Part shown: in pieces, positions 11,087 to 23,059 of the stretch
Layout: each line of letters opens with the position of its first letter
Numbering within the stretch: position 1 is the stretch's first letter
Assembly: GCA_025175895.1 (NCBI GenBank)
Contig: CM046003.1
Coordinates: forward strand, 24,945,245-25,009,244
Length of the DNA: 64,000 bases
DNA from: Wurfbainia villosa
Taxonomy: Eukaryota > Streptophyta > Magnoliopsida > Zingiberales > Zingiberaceae
Direction of reading: 5' to 3'
Program-made: the position numbers and the translations under genes
The notes under the pieces: generated by a model
Told to the model about the DNA's origin: nothing
Database searches by the model: none
Seen by the model: the letters and a program-made list of their open reading frames with translations, nothing else

Positions 11087-12423
11087 AGTAATTCTGGAAG
11101 TTTTTTTTCCTTACCTGTTAGAAGTTTTTTTTCTGATTCTCATCGCAGAACAGAGTTTTCTCTGTTCGATCGCGAAGCTTGCTGGAATTCAACGGACGAA
11201 GGGCTGCGACATGGTCGTGGTCCAACGACGGAGAATTCTTGGTCACCGGGTGACACAACAAGCATCGATGAGCAGTGTTGCGCTTCTGGGGCCAGCGCGG
11301 AATATCTTTGCCGATGTCGTGCACCACGAGTAGCGGCGCGGCGCTGCGGTGCACATTCTGAGTGGTGTCGAGAGGCGCGTGTCTGCGACGCCGATTGTTG
11401 GCTTCATCTCGGCCGAGCACTGGTTGTCGATTCGGATCGGCGAGCAATCTTGGCGCCGGTCGTGCATGCCTGCCGGCCAGAGACTTCTCCTCTCGTGACC
11501 CTTGGCTCCCCATCGACACCACCGGCACGCCGTACTGCCCCGGTGGGTACATGTACCTCCGTTCGCTTAGCACGTCGGTATCCAGCAGCGTAAAGACGGG
11601 GGATGAGGGAGAGGCGGGAGAGGCGACCTCGGGAAGCGGCCGATGCGCGCCGGTGATCGTTGGTCGCCGTCTGGGAGCCTCCGTCACGTAGGTTCCGGCG
11701 AAGACGGCGCGTCGTTGAGGGTGTGGACGATGCCGTCAGCGTGTCACGGGATCAATCGTAGGAAAAGTTGCACAGACTTAGGGCACAAAAAAAGGGAGAA
11801 AGCCGACTGTGATTTTGTGGTTGATTAAAAAAAAAAATTTTTAATCAATGAAATCATACGGCAGAAAAAAGAGAGGAAAAGATAGCTTGTGCTAATCTGT
11901 TTTGAATCGAGTTAATAAATTTGTTTTTATTTAGATTTTTAATCTGTTCGGTAAGTTTAATTTGGCTTAATTTAATTGGGCCGAATTAAATGGGCTCAGA
12001 ATCAATTTTTTTCTAATTGGGCAAGATTTCTAATTGGGCTGTCAATAAGAGAGGTCTAATTGGAAATTAAATAATTGGACTTAGGTTTTAATTTTGATAT
12101 CCAAATTGATTTGGGCATAGGTTCAATTAATTTGATTTCAACAAAAGCTAAGTGCCCAATTAGCTCACACAAGTGTTGTGCAAAGTTGACTTTGGTCAAC
12201 TAAACTCATAACAATGGTCAGATTGGTTGTTTTGGAACAATTGGAACCTGACATGGATAACTTAAAGGTAGGACTAGTAATGAATGTCTATGGGTCAATT
12301 GTAAGTAGCCCCTAAAAATCAAGAAATTTTAGTTTTTCTTGATTATTGTATATTTGTTCTGTGCCTTGATAAATTGAAATAAACCGGTATTTGTACTGAT
12401 TTTATCGGTTATGTACTGACATA
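11087..12423 (+). other. Copia-1 leader with GC-rich block
   Basis: Bases 11150-11750 are GC- and CpG-rich, unlike the AT-rich sequence on both sides. Open frames exist on both strands (for example 11118-11687 minus) but are Arg/Pro-rich and match no family, as expected of GC-rich non-coding DNA. From about 11830 the leader is AT-rich. I read it as untranslated leader. Confidence 0.6.
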
Positions 12424-12711
12424 ATGCATTTCAATTTTACAGATGACGTGGATGTATACTACTATGACACGGCGCGATGTGATCTTGGCGAAGAGTTGGA
12501 CTATGACCCTTACCATGGAGTCATTGGACACATAGGAAAGTTGGACAGACTATTCTGGAAGCTCGAGATGCAAGAGTTTCCAGTATTAGATAACTACAGG
12601 ATTTGGGCGTTGATTCGTTCATTGCCCGATAATCTTGCTGACGTGGCACGACAATGTTGGGGGTTACATGAAGGACGCATTTCATATATCCGGTTGTGCA
12701 GCAGTGATTAA
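12424..12711 (+). CDS. Unrecognised 95-aa ORF in the copia-1 leader, Gag-like in part
   Basis: The ORF starts at an ATG after a pyrimidine-rich segment ending in CAG and codes for 95 aa. The middle reads HIGKLDRLFWKLEMQEFPVLD, then NYRIWALIRSLPDNLA. This spacing of leucines, an acidic residue and a final SLP recalls the Gag core of copia elements (UBN2-type). It lies about 640 bp upstream of the usual gag start at 13351, so the element would have two Gag-like segments. It may be a duplicated gag piece, a captured host exon or chance. No catalytic motif is visible. The intact frame in an otherwise broken element is notable. Confidence 0.35.
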   Translation: MHFNFTDDVDVYYYDTARCDLGEELDYDPYHGVIGHIGKLDRLFWKLEMQEFPVLDNYRIWALIRSLPDNLADVARQCWGLHEGRISYIRLCSSD

Positions 12712-13350
12712 CTATCTTTGAATGTGAAGAGGATCACGAGGAAGACCTGTGGAGGATGTGATCCATTACATGTGAGGTCTTAAGGACTCTGCGTCGAGCA
12801 ATGGGTTACTGTGAGTGTCCCAGCTGAGAGTACTGTAGTTGAGTCCAGACGGAAGGGACATATCATGATTACTATTGCACTAGTGTATGTCCTAGTTGTA
12901 GTGGTAATCATTTATCTAGCCTATTAGAGTTATTTATGTTATTAGTTGTAAGAATGTAATCTGTTACATTCTTAGTAGAGTTAGTTATTTGTTAACATAG
13001 TATAGCTTGTTTAAGTTAATGATATGTTCATTTTATACTGTTTACTCTACATGATACATGCTTTTTTTTATTGTTATACTCCTTGATTAGTTCATTATGA
13101 GTATATGGTTAAATGATGTATTCATTTATTGTTAAATATCATGCTATGATAATGATTGATTTCATTAAGTGAGATGTATGTAATAAAATAGATCAATATA
13201 AGTCAGATTGGCACATATTGAATGATGAGTGATAACGTAGTTATCACTTGATTTTATAAACCATATCAGTTATTTTGAGTTTAATTTAAGATTACATACA
13301 TAGATAACATACACTGAGTATATGAATGATTTGTTTATTTGTGATAGATT

Positions 13351-14090
13351 ATGGCTACAAAGAATATAATAGCTGAACTGAATAAGGGAGAAAAACTCAA
13401 TGGAGATAGCTACAAAATTTGACAACTCAGGATACAGTATGTCCTAGAGGAACAGGAAGTTCTAGAAGCCGTATATCAGGTTATGGATGAACCTGTAGAT
13501 GGTCCTTCAGCTCAGAACAGACGAGATCTTGATGCCTACAAGGCATGAAAGAAGAAAGGCTCCGCTAAGGCGTATTAATAAGTTCAATGGTGGGCGACGG
13601 CATTTGAGTATGCAACTTTTGTATCAGCTAATGCGGTCTGGTTAGCCCTTAAGGATAAGTACAGTGGGGTTAGTCTATGCAAGCTTCGTCAGCTAACGAT
13701 TAAGTTTGACAGTTATAAAAAGCGCCCGAATATCACTATGGTTCAGCATCTCAGGGAGATGTCAAACATGATTCGGGATCTTAAAGCTCCGCAGGTCGTA
13801 AGGTTGGCCGATGAGCAATGAGTTCAGTAAGTAATCCGTTCCTTCCAGATTCTGGGAAACTATGAGCGGACCTTGGCCTTGCGGTGGAAGTATTAAGACT
13901 TTTACAGATGTCTTGCGCCATGTTGAACTAGAGGCGGAGAGAGTGGAATCCGCAAGGATTTACAGTCACTATGTGGTCAGAGTCTTCTTTGGATCATCTG
14001 GATCCAAAAAGAAGAAATGGTTTGGGAAAAAGAAAGGGAAGCGAAAGAAAAAGCAGGGGGACAAGACCCAAAAACAAGTTGTCTTGTTTT
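13351..14090 (+). pseudogene. gag: Copia-1 Gag (broken)
   Basis: The ATG at 13351 opens MATKNIIAELNKGEKLNG, a usual start for plant copia Gag. Recognisable parts follow: VLEEQEVLEAVYQV, AVWLALKDKYSG, LRQLTIKFDSYK and MVQHLREMSNMIRDL. Several in-frame stops interrupt them, two at expected tryptophans. The C-terminal basic tail (GSKKKKWFGKKKGKRKKKQ) is in the frame of 13862-14092. A zinc knuckle is not clear. The product would have formed the particle; this copy cannot make it. Confidence 0.8.
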
Positions 14091-14136
14091 AATTATGTGA
14101 GAAAGGCCACAGTCTTCTTGGTAGAAAAAGGTATCT

Positions 14137-14628
14137 TTGAATCTGTCTTCTGAGTATTTTGTTGCTAGCTTTGTGTTGTTAGCTGATTCTTGTCCTTTGT
14201 GGATTATAGATTCGGGAGCAACCAACCATGTAACTCGAGAGCGGGTTACATTTGTGGAATATCGTCGCGTACTAGCAGGAAACAATTGGATCTATATTAG
14301 AAACAATGCAAGAGTTGAGTTTAAAGGGATCGACACTTGCAAACTTAACCTCCGTGGTGGTAGTGTTTTCTTTCTACATGATGTCCTGTATACTCTTGAG
14401 ATTCGACGGAATCTTGTTTCTGTAACTTCTCTTCTTGAGTTAGGGTACTGTGTAAATTTTTACATGCGGTGTGTTGAACTTAAGATTGACTCAGTGTCAA
14501 TCGGATATGGTTATTTAACAAATGATTTTATGGTACTAGATGTGGTGCCTGATGTGAATTGTGCAATTGATAATTGTTTTTCGAATATTGCTCTTTCTAG
14601 TGATGCAAATATAACTGATGAGGTTTGA
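14137..14628 (+). pseudogene. pol: Copia-1 protease segment
   Basis: The aspartic-protease motif appears as LWIIDSGATNHVT, with D-S-G at the active site, followed by the usual copia stretch FLHDVLYTLEIRRNLVSV. The frame ends at TGA 14626-14628, where the conserved tryptophan before ARLGHIG is expected. A short frameshifted piece then leads into the integrase at about 14680. The enzyme would process Gag-Pol. The stop and shift separate it from integrase. Confidence 0.85.
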
Positions 14629-14683
14629 TATGCTAGATTGGGACATATAGGACAAGATCGCATGAATAGCTAAAGAGGGTTTA

Positions 14684-15547
14684 TTGGGCTCTCGTGCTAA
14701 GATCAGCTTGTCTATATGTGAGCATTGTCTTGCTGGAAAAGAAACAAGGAAACCATTTGGAATGGCTATTAGAGCAGAGTCACCATTGCAATTAATTCAT
14801 TCGGATATTTGTGGTCTGATGAGTGTGAAGGCTAGACATGGAGCTTCATATTTCATTATATTTATTGATGATTTTTCTCGTTTCGGTTATGTGTATTTGA
14901 TTTCTCATAAATCTGAAGCATTGGATTGCTTTATTCGTTACATGAACAAAGTTGAGAATCAAACGGAACGTAAGGTTAAGACTTTACGCACTGACCGTGG
15001 AAGAGAATATTTGTCTGATATGCTCAAGACAATATGTAATGAAAAAGGGATTATTAGACAGCTAACGATCTCAGGAACTCCACAACAAAATGAGGTTGCT
15101 GAAAGAAGAAATAGAACTCTTCTTGAAATGGTTAGGTCTATGATGATGCAGGCTAATTTGTCGGTCTCCTATTGGGGAGATGCATTACTAGCTGCGGCCT
15201 ATATACTTAACAAAGTGCCTTCAAAGTCAGTTCCATCTACCCCATATGAACGTTGGACAGGTAGAAAATCAGATTTGAGCAATCTGAGACCCTGGGGGTC
15301 AGCTGCTTACGTTCATGATAGTTCTTACAAGTATGGAAAACTCAGACCTAGAGGTAAGAAATGTATCTTTATAAGATATTCTGAGACCTCAAAAGGTTAT
15401 GTTTTCATAGGTGAGCAACACAATGGAACGATCTCTGAGATTGAATCTAGAGATGCCACTTTTCTAGAAACTGAGTTCCCAACGAGGGGAGAAGTTGATA
15501 AGACAGTTTCTCTTTTTGAGGAGAATGAGTCGTTATCAACAAAATAG
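14684..15547 (+). pseudogene. pol: Copia-1 integrase
   Basis: The frame carries CEHCLAGK, the last half of the zinc-binding region, then the catalytic core: Asp in LIHSDICG, Asp in LRTDRGREY and Glu in PQQNEVAERRNRT. The C-terminal GKKCIFIRYSETSKGY motif follows. This enzyme would insert element cDNA into the genome. The reading frame is long and free of stops to 15547, where TAG separates it from the RT frame. The stop position lies in the poorly conserved integrase-RT linker, so it is a plain knock-out of the Pol polyprotein. Confidence 0.88.
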
Positions 15548-16369
15548 GTGTCTAGTGGGATACCTGGACCTAGTCAACTGAGTGGGAGTGATGTGCCTGA
15601 TCACGGGGTGACTTCTCAACAGCCCACCTTACGAAAAAGTGTTCGTAAGATCATACCTAAAAGGAGGTTTGATATTGAGAATGAGGCAATGATGACACTC
15701 TCAGTTAATAAAGATGAACCTCAATCAGTTGAGGAAGCATTGGGATGTAGAGTTGGAGATAAGTGGAAAAGTGCAATGGAAGAAGAGATGAAGTCAATGA
15801 TTGGGAATCAAGTTTGGGAGTTAGTCGATCTTCCTCCTGGTCGAAGGGCTATTGGGAATAAATGGATTCTCAAAATAAAGAGGAAATCTGATGGATCGAT
15901 TAACCGATACAAGACTCGCCTGGTTGCAAAAGGGTTTATCCAAAGAGAGGGTATAGACTTTGAAGAGACATTTTCTCCCGTAGTGAAGTTTGTGTCCATC
16001 CGAGTTATTTTGACTTTTGTGGCACATTATGATTTGGAATTACATCAGATGGATGTCAAAACCGCTTTCCTTAATGGTGAACTTGACGAGGAAATCTATA
16101 TGGTTCAGCCAGAAGGTTTCGTTGCTTTAGGCCAAGAGGATAAAGTATGTAGATTAAAGAAATCTATATATGGGTTGAAGCAAGTATCAAGACAATGGAA
16201 CATAAGATTTAACAAAGTGATTTTATCTTATGGTTTCGAAATGATCAATGAGGATCATTGCGTTTTCCTGAAGAAGGAAAAAGAAAAGTATTTCATTTTA
16301 TCATTATATGTTGATGATATGCTGATAGCAGGAAATGACATAGGTTTTGTGGTGGAAGTCAAAAAGTGA
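15548..16369 (+). pseudogene. pol: Copia-1 reverse transcriptase
   Basis: The frame continues directly after the TAG at 15547 and holds the copia RT: WILKIKRKSDGSINRYKTRLVAKGF, QMDVKTAFLNGELDEEIYM, KSIYGLKQVSRQWN and the catalytic YVDDMLIAGND. It ends at 16369 before the thumb. Degenerate RNase H pieces follow on the same strand to about 17200, for example LNGGAISWNSKASC near 16860. The RT core motifs are intact but the enzyme is truncated. Confidence 0.88.
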
Positions 16370-17199
16370 TTGTCTTCACAATTTGACACAATAGATATGG
16401 GAGAAGCTGAATACATCTTAGGAGTAAAGATCATTAGGAATCGATCTAAGAGACTTTTGGGTTGTCACAAGAGTCTTATATAACTAAGATGTTACAACAT
16501 TTTAGCGTATCTAGCTAATGGTGAGCAGACACTATATTGCGGTCTTGAGCAAAAGTATGAATCCCAAGACTCCAAATTTGAAATGGCGAGATGAATAAAA
16601 AATATGCAAGTGCCATAGTAGTTTAATGTATACTATGTTGTGTACTCGTCCGATATCGGCTATCTGATGGCTTAGTCACGGTTCTAGTCAAACCAGGATC
16701 GAGACAACAAGCGGTAAAGGATATTGGATATCTGAAGGCGCGACGGCAGATTATTGTCTCATTATCGAGGATCGAGGATGAGCATAAAGGGCTATTCAGA
16801 TGCAGATTGGGCTGGAGACCTGGATGATAGAAAATCAACATAAGGTTATGCGTTCTTGTTGAATGGTGGCGCCATCTCCTGGAATAGTAAAGCGAGCTGT
16901 GTGGCCTTATCTGATAGGTTGAATATGTGAATATTCGGCATGTGTGCGATCTGTTGAGAGGTTCTGAAGCATTTGAAGATTGTTGAGGGCGGTGGGAGTC
17001 GATGGCCGTCTATTGTAATGATCAATTTGCTATAGCTTTTTCGAGGATCCCAAATATCACGTGAGAGCAAGCGTATAGCTATAAAGTACAACTTTATAAG
17101 GGATATTATTGCTAAGAAGAAAGTGATTCTTGAGTATATCTCTACACGCTATGCTTGCGGATCCTTTACTAAGCGATGACTAGAGAGTTAAATTAAATG

Positions 17200-18589
17200 A
17201 GCATGTAAAATGGGACTTAGTAGAATGTAACAACGTTGTAATTGACAATCAGATATGTTTTGATTGTAATTTTTTATAAAAGTCATAATTTATTCAGTGT
17301 ATTTGTATGTTATGTTACATTCTAGTGATAAGATCTCGATAAGAATGTTGACAGATAGTGATTGGTCCTCTCATGGACAATCATCTCTATTTATTGTGTA
17401 TGAATAGAGTAAGACCGATGCTTATGTAGTCGACTTATGCGGTTGTTTATTGGCTTTGGAAGTGTAAAATTTATTACATTCCTATAAGTTAGAATTCGTC
17501 TTGATATTTGTATCAAGATAAGATCATTTGTAGTAAGCGATCAGTAAATGAACCCACCATTTATTATACTGTTTTGAGCAGTTAAATTCGTATGTTGAAT
17601 TACTGATTAAATGTTGAATTATGGATTAGGCATTGGAAATGTCTAGATCGAAATCTGTACGATGTTACTTTGATAATAACATACACTCTTTATTGGTAAA
17701 GAGGAAAACATCCTAGCATGTGATTCATACTACATGTGCTAAGACGACAATAAGGGTAGTAGGAGAATAGATCCCTGCTTCTCTACTATGTGAGCCCTTT
17801 GAGATTATATGTTGATCTCAATATTTGCCCTTTGTGACTATTTAGGTGTCTACTTGAAGTTTTAATCAAGGTTTGTTACTTTAGCATGTCTACTTATGAC
17901 TATGAATGATTCGGTCTATGGAACATGGCTAGGAAAGCGATTGATTAAAATGAATAGATTCACACTAAAAAGGAAGATTAAATAGGTTTACATCTAATAA
18001 GTATTATTCACTAGTCGACTCTTTTCTGTTGTGTACAGAAATATTTGTGGATATTTGGAATATGAGACATGCTCTTGACATGATGATCATTAAGAGGGAT
18101 TAAAGATGTTCATATTGATGTAAATAAGATTATTTAATCTGGGTAAATAGCAAGACATGGATGTTTCCAGGTAAACGGTTATGTACCATCAGAAATATGA
18201 TTTTGTATCATCTGAAAAATGACTGTGTGTCACCTGGAGAATGACTGTGTGCCATAAGATAATGGTTTTGTATCACCTGGAGATGACTTTGTGTCATCGG
18301 GAGAATGATTATGTATCATTCGGAGAGTGGCTAAGTTAGGCGTAACAACTTCTCTTAGCATACATCGCTCTATGAGTAGCTATGTAAGGTGCAACAACTT
18401 TCTTAGCATTTGAATGCTCAATGTGCTTGCTGTCGCATGAACTATTTTCTAATGTATGAATTGGATGTTTTATTAGTCTAAGTGACTATTGATCTATGTT
18501 GCTTCAATTTAGTCTATGAGACTGAATATCTCTCTAAATGGTTTATGTGATCATTGTGTCTATGTGACATACCTTGGACGAGTGGGAGA
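17200..18589 (+). other. Copia-1 non-coding tail
   Basis: No coding motif is seen between the RNase H remnant and the 3' LTR. About six imperfect repeats of roughly 30 bp, each with a GGAGAATGACTGTGTGTCA-like core, lie at 18170-18345. A purine tract at 18580-18589 abuts the LTR. Confidence 0.7.
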
Positions 18590-18944
18590 TGTAAGTTGTG
18601 AGAGCAGTTTCACGAACTGCGATGGCAGTTCGTGGAACTGCCATTACGCACGTACGGCGTAAGCCGTGCGTGCATGATCTCCTCCCTTTAAAAGGGAGGC
18701 GCGTCCAAGGCTTCAAGAGGAGAGGCTGAGAAGCTGTCGGAGAGAAGAACATCTAAGCATCATTGGATTTGGTTTGTGGAAATCTGAGGAACTTTCCGTT
18801 GTGATCGTTCCTCCAACGCGAGTAGAAGATCCAAAACCGATTCAACTCTTTTGGGGTAAATCTTTAAGAACAGGTATGTGAATGAATTCGATTTCATTTC
18901 GTAAATTACCTTGATTAGAACAGATTCAAGAACAGAATATAACA
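18590..18944 (+). repeat. Copia-1 3' LTR
   Basis: TGTAAGTT..ATATAACA, 355 bp, about 96-97% identical to the 5' LTR by eye. It is followed by the target duplication TCTTC. Confidence 0.95.
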
Positions 18945-18949
18945 TCTTC

Positions 18950-19132
18950 AGATAGCTCATATAGTACATCCACCATCCTTTTAGCATTAGCCTTGTAATT
19001 TGGGCCTTCAATGTTGTGTAATGGATCATTAAGATCATCAAGAGCGGGATCCTTCTTTTCTTTCATGATCTTAGCTTGATCCATATCATTGCTTGTTGGG
19101 CCAAAATGTATTCTCTATCTTTGACACTATCA
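18950..19132 (-). repeat. Element X 3' LTR, inner part
   Basis: It continues the X LTR after copia-1 and ends CTATCA at 19132. It aligns with 28204-28388 and 37574-37747. Confidence 0.82.
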
Positions 19133-20879
19133 TTTTTAGGCATTGCAACTAATTTTACGCCATCATTCACCCTCGCCTCCAAAAAGATTTTTCCTCGAAT
19201 TTTCATCCTACATCAAAAGGAAAAAAATTAGAAACATTGATATAGCACTTACATTATAGTTATAGAGCCAGTCAAGTTTGGAGGCATTATCACTTATTCG
19301 AGTAATGATTTGAAATGTTCCATCTCTTTGGGAATGCTTATTATGATTTTGAGCTAGAATCAATTCTTTCTCATATGAACATAAACAATCCCCCGGATTC
19401 AAAGGTCACTATGACAAACTCTTTTGGCCTTAAGAAATGTTGCCGAGTCTTCAAATTTTTATCAAAGCATACATCTTTTTATCAGAAATTGGATAATTCA
19501 AAGTCAGTTCATTGAGGTTCACACTAAAATCAGCAAAATATTGGCCTTCTTGCATTAACACAATTTTAATATCTATTCTTGAAGCATCATATCCAATATC
19601 AAAAGATTTATCAAAATTAAGTAATGGAAACTTAGCCTTTCCTTAAACAAATTGAAAGCTAAATAATGCTTAGGACCCAATAAAATTCAATATTCTTAGC
19701 AACTTCATTCAAGAGTGTAGAGAAAGTACTAAAGTTCTTAACAAACCCATAAAAAATGCATACCTCAGTTATGATTTTTTATTTTGGCCATTCACAAATG
19801 CTCTTAACTTTCTCTTCATCAATAACTATTCCTTTAGCACTAACAATATTATCATGAAATAAAATTTGAATGTTGCAAACAGAATATTTATAAATGTTTG
19901 CATAAAACTTTCCATTTTGCGAAACAATTTGAAGTTTAAATTGTCCATCTAAGTTTTTTTTATAAATCCAAAGATCATCAAAAATTACTAGAACAAACTT
20001 TCCAATATTGGCATGCAAGATATGGTGTATTAATCTAAAAAAATATTAATTAACTCAAAAGGAATATCTAATCATTCATGCAAGATGTCTTTAGTCTTGA
20101 AAGTAGTTTTTCATTCATCTTCCTCATGCATGTGAAGTTGATGATAACTCAAATTAATTTTAGATAAAATGTAAGAATCATGTAACAGATCATCTAATCT
20201 AGAAATAGGATGATAATACATTACCGTAATCTTATTGTTAGCTCTGTAATCGATGCACAATTTTTAAGTTTTATCCTTCATAAGCAAAAGAAAAACAAGA
20301 ACGACACAAGGACTCAAACCTTTTTGAACATTTCTTTTCAACTCTTTGACTTATTGTTGAAGCTCCTTTATATCCTTAGAATTTCTTTTATAGATCTGTT
20401 GATTATAAATTATTGCTCCGGGGATTATATCAATCCGATACACTATTCCTCCAAGCAGTGGCAATACATCAAGAACCTCATTATAAAATACAGTATCAAA
20501 TTCTTGAAAAAGAGATTTAACAACAATAGGTAAAGTATGGTTAAGATTGTTAGTGTTGAAACAAGCTCTCTTAACCTCTCTTTCTTTTTCATAAAAACAC
20601 TCTTTTTCCTCTCTTGCTCTTAAAAGTTTTCTTCTTTTTTTTTTCATTCTTTTTCCATTCCTCTCATCCTCATTTTTTCTTTTCTCACACTTTTCTTTTC
20701 CGCTTGTTTTTATTTTGTCATTCTCTTTTTCTTTCTCATTCTTTTTTTTCCCTCATAAACATTTCTTTTTTCACTCTCATTTTTTATTCTCAATTGATCT
20801 TCATATACTTGCCTTGAAGTTAATGGCACGAGAGTGACTCGTTTACCATGCAACACAAAAGAATATTTATTTTTGAACC
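19133..20879 (-). pseudogene. pol: Element X Pol remnants with deleted integrase
   Basis: From right to left on the minus strand come the end of the protease region (KYSFVLHGKRVTLVPL), a Lys/Glu-rich linker that appears as a pyrimidine tract at 20590-20810, then RT pieces: VYRIDIIPGA, YHPISRLDDL and the active-site equivalent FDDLWIYKKN at about 19970. RNase H is only the short DKKMYALI segment. At about 19440 this joins directly to NPGDCLCSYEKE and ITRISDNASKLDW, which belong to the C-terminal end of integrase. The zinc-binding region and catalytic core of integrase are missing, so most of RNase H and integrase was deleted. Frames are also broken by stops. Confidence 0.82.
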
Positions 20880-21074
20880 TATTATTATTGTATAAATTAG
20901 AATCTCAAACTTACATGAAAGAAGCCCTATTTATAGACAAGATTAGGGCTTATTCAAGAGAACAAATCAAACCCTATCCTAGGAATAAATCAAAACTCTA
21001 TCCTAAGAAATAATTATTCCTAATGATATTTAGGGATAACAATTATCCCTAATCATATCTACAATATTCTAACA
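20880..21074 (-). repeat. Copia-2 3' LTR
   Basis: On the minus strand it starts TGTTAGAATATT and ends ACAATAATAATA. The same ends occur in the other copy, so the LTR ends with TG and TA instead of TG and CA. Confidence 0.9.
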
Positions 21075-21081
21075 CTCCCCC

Positions 21082-22910
21082 TCAAGCTGAAGAATATAAA
21101 TTATATGCACCCAGCTTGTTACATATGTAGTCAATTCGGGGACCTCTCAGTGACTTAGTAAATATATCTGCTAGTTGATCATGTGAGTTAACAAAACTAG
21201 TAGATATTTCTCCAGATATGACTTTTTCTCTGACAAAGTGACAGTCGACTTCTATATGCTTTGTCCTCTCATGAAAAACTGGATTTGAGGCGATATGCAT
21301 GGCGGCTTGGTTATCACATATAAGTGATATTTGTATACGTCTCAATTTTAGCTCTGAAGCTTATGTTTGATATAAGTTCTTGGTAAGGCCATAGCTCGAT
21401 ACTCTGCCTCTGCATTGGATCTTGCCACAACATTACGCTTTTGCTTTTCCAAGAAAGCAAGGTTATCTCAGACAAATATCTGAAAACCGTAAGTAGATCT
21501 CTTGTCGATGGGAGATCGCCGATCTGCGTCGAATATCCTATGACTCGAGTATGTCCTTTGTCTTCATACAAAAGACCCTTTCCTGGAGCGCCTCTGATAT
21601 ATCGAACAATGCGAATCACAGCATCCCAATGTTCTTTACACGGTGAGTTGAGAAACTGACTTACTACACTTACTGCAAATGAGATATCTGGACGAGTAAC
21701 AGTAAGGTAACTTAGTCTTCCTACTAATCGCCTGTATCGTTCAGGATCTAGTAGAGGCTCCCCCTGATTTGGTAGGAGCTTGACATTAGGATCCATAGGG
21801 TTGTCAACTGTCTTTGAGTTTAACATTCCTGTTTCTTCTAGAATATCCATTGCATACTTCCTTTGAGATATAATGATCCCATTTCTGGACTGTGCTACTT
21901 CTATTCCCAAGAAGTATTTAAGTCTGCCGAGATCCTTTGTCTGGAAATGTTTGAAAAGATGTTGTTTCACCTGTGAGATCCCGAGATGATCACTACCTGT
22001 GATGACAATATCATCAACATAAACCACTAGGTAGATGCAACCAGTAGATGAGTGGCGATAAAAGACAGAATGGTCAGCCTCGCTCCGAGTCATGCCGAAC
22101 TGTTGAATTACAATACTAAATCTACCGAACCATGCTCTGGGTGACTGCTTGAGACCATATAAAGATTTTCGCAAGCGACACACAAGACCAGAAGACTCCC
22201 CCTGAGCAACAAAACACGGAGGTTGCTCCATGTAGACTTCTTCGAGCAGGTCACCATGTAAGAATGCATTCTTGATATCTAACTGATAAAGAGACCAGTG
22301 TTGAATCGCAGCAATGGACATGAGTAAGCGTATAGAGGACATCTTGGCAACAGGAGAAAACGTGTCCCCATAATCTAATCCGAAGATCTGAGTATAACCT
22401 TTAGCAACGAGACGAGCCTTAAGCCGATCAACCGTTCCGTCTGGCCCAACCTTCACTATATATACCCATCGACAACCAACAACTGACTTTCCTGGTGGTA
22501 GAGGAACGAGATCCCAAGTCCCACAACTCTGTAAAGCACTCATTTCGTCTAACATAGCCTGTTTCCATCCTGGATGGGTAAATGCATCTCCTGCAGTCTT
22601 TGGAAGAGAAACAGACGACAAAGAGGAAAGACAAGAATAATAGGAAGGAGATAGACGATGGTAACTCAAAGAAACATAATGTGGAGAAGGATTACGAGTG
22701 GAACGTATACCTTTTCGAAGAGCGATAGGGAATATCGATTGAGAATCTTGGGCCGGAGGAGGAGCGGAGGATCCGACTCGAGATGATTCCATGGCAAAGT
22801 CGGTGTTGGCCGGTCAAAGAGGCAGGCGACGGATAAACCTGCAACGGAGGAGGAATTGGGGCTGGGGGTGATAGAGAAACTTCCGGAGGATCAAAGACTG
22901 ATACAGGCAT
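21082..22910 (-). pseudogene. pol: Copia-2 reverse transcriptase and RNase H (frameshifted)
   Basis: The main frame (21314-22792) covers the linker, WDLVPLPPGKSVVGCRWVY, LKARLVAKGYTQ, YQLDIKNAFLHGDL, RKSLYGLKQSPRAWF, the catalytic YVDDIVITGSD and the RNase H start. The last RNase H part, with [25 protein letters not shown], is in another frame at 21082-21345. Upstream, 22692-22910 is the proline-rich integrase-RT linker in a third frame. All catalytic motifs are readable, so decay is by few single-base indels rather than age. The lineage looks Ale/Retrofit-like, judged from motifs only. Confidence 0.88.
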
Positions 22911-23059
22911 AGTAGGATGAAACTCAGATGATGACTCTAAAGACCCAAAGAAAGGAACTGAATCAAAGAACGTGACATCGGCAGAGATGAAATATCGACG
23001 GAGAGTAGGGGAATAACACTTATACCCTTTCTGAGACCGTGGGTATCCAAGAAAAACAT

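Larger units (their letters stand above)
10719..18944 (+). mobile_element. Copia-1: complete Ty1/copia element, plus strand, TSD TCTTC
   Basis: Two 355-bp LTRs (10719-11073 and 18590-18944) differ at about a dozen sites, almost all transitions. TCTTC flanks the unit. The primer-binding site follows the 5' LTR directly, and a purine tract (GAGTGGGAGA) precedes the 3' LTR. Between them lie a GC-rich leader, a small unexplained ORF, a broken gag, pol, and a 1.4-kb non-coding tail. The unit is 8226 bp and interrupts the 3' LTR of element X. Confidence 0.95.

Noticed and set aside
11118..11687. 189-aa minus-strand ORF in the copia-1 leader
   Set aside because: It is opposite to the element's direction, Arg/Pro-rich, in GC-rich DNA open in several frames, and matches no family.
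20614..20817. 67-aa Phe/Ser-rich plus-strand ORF
   Set aside because: It is the antisense of the Lys/Glu-rich protease-RT linker of element X.
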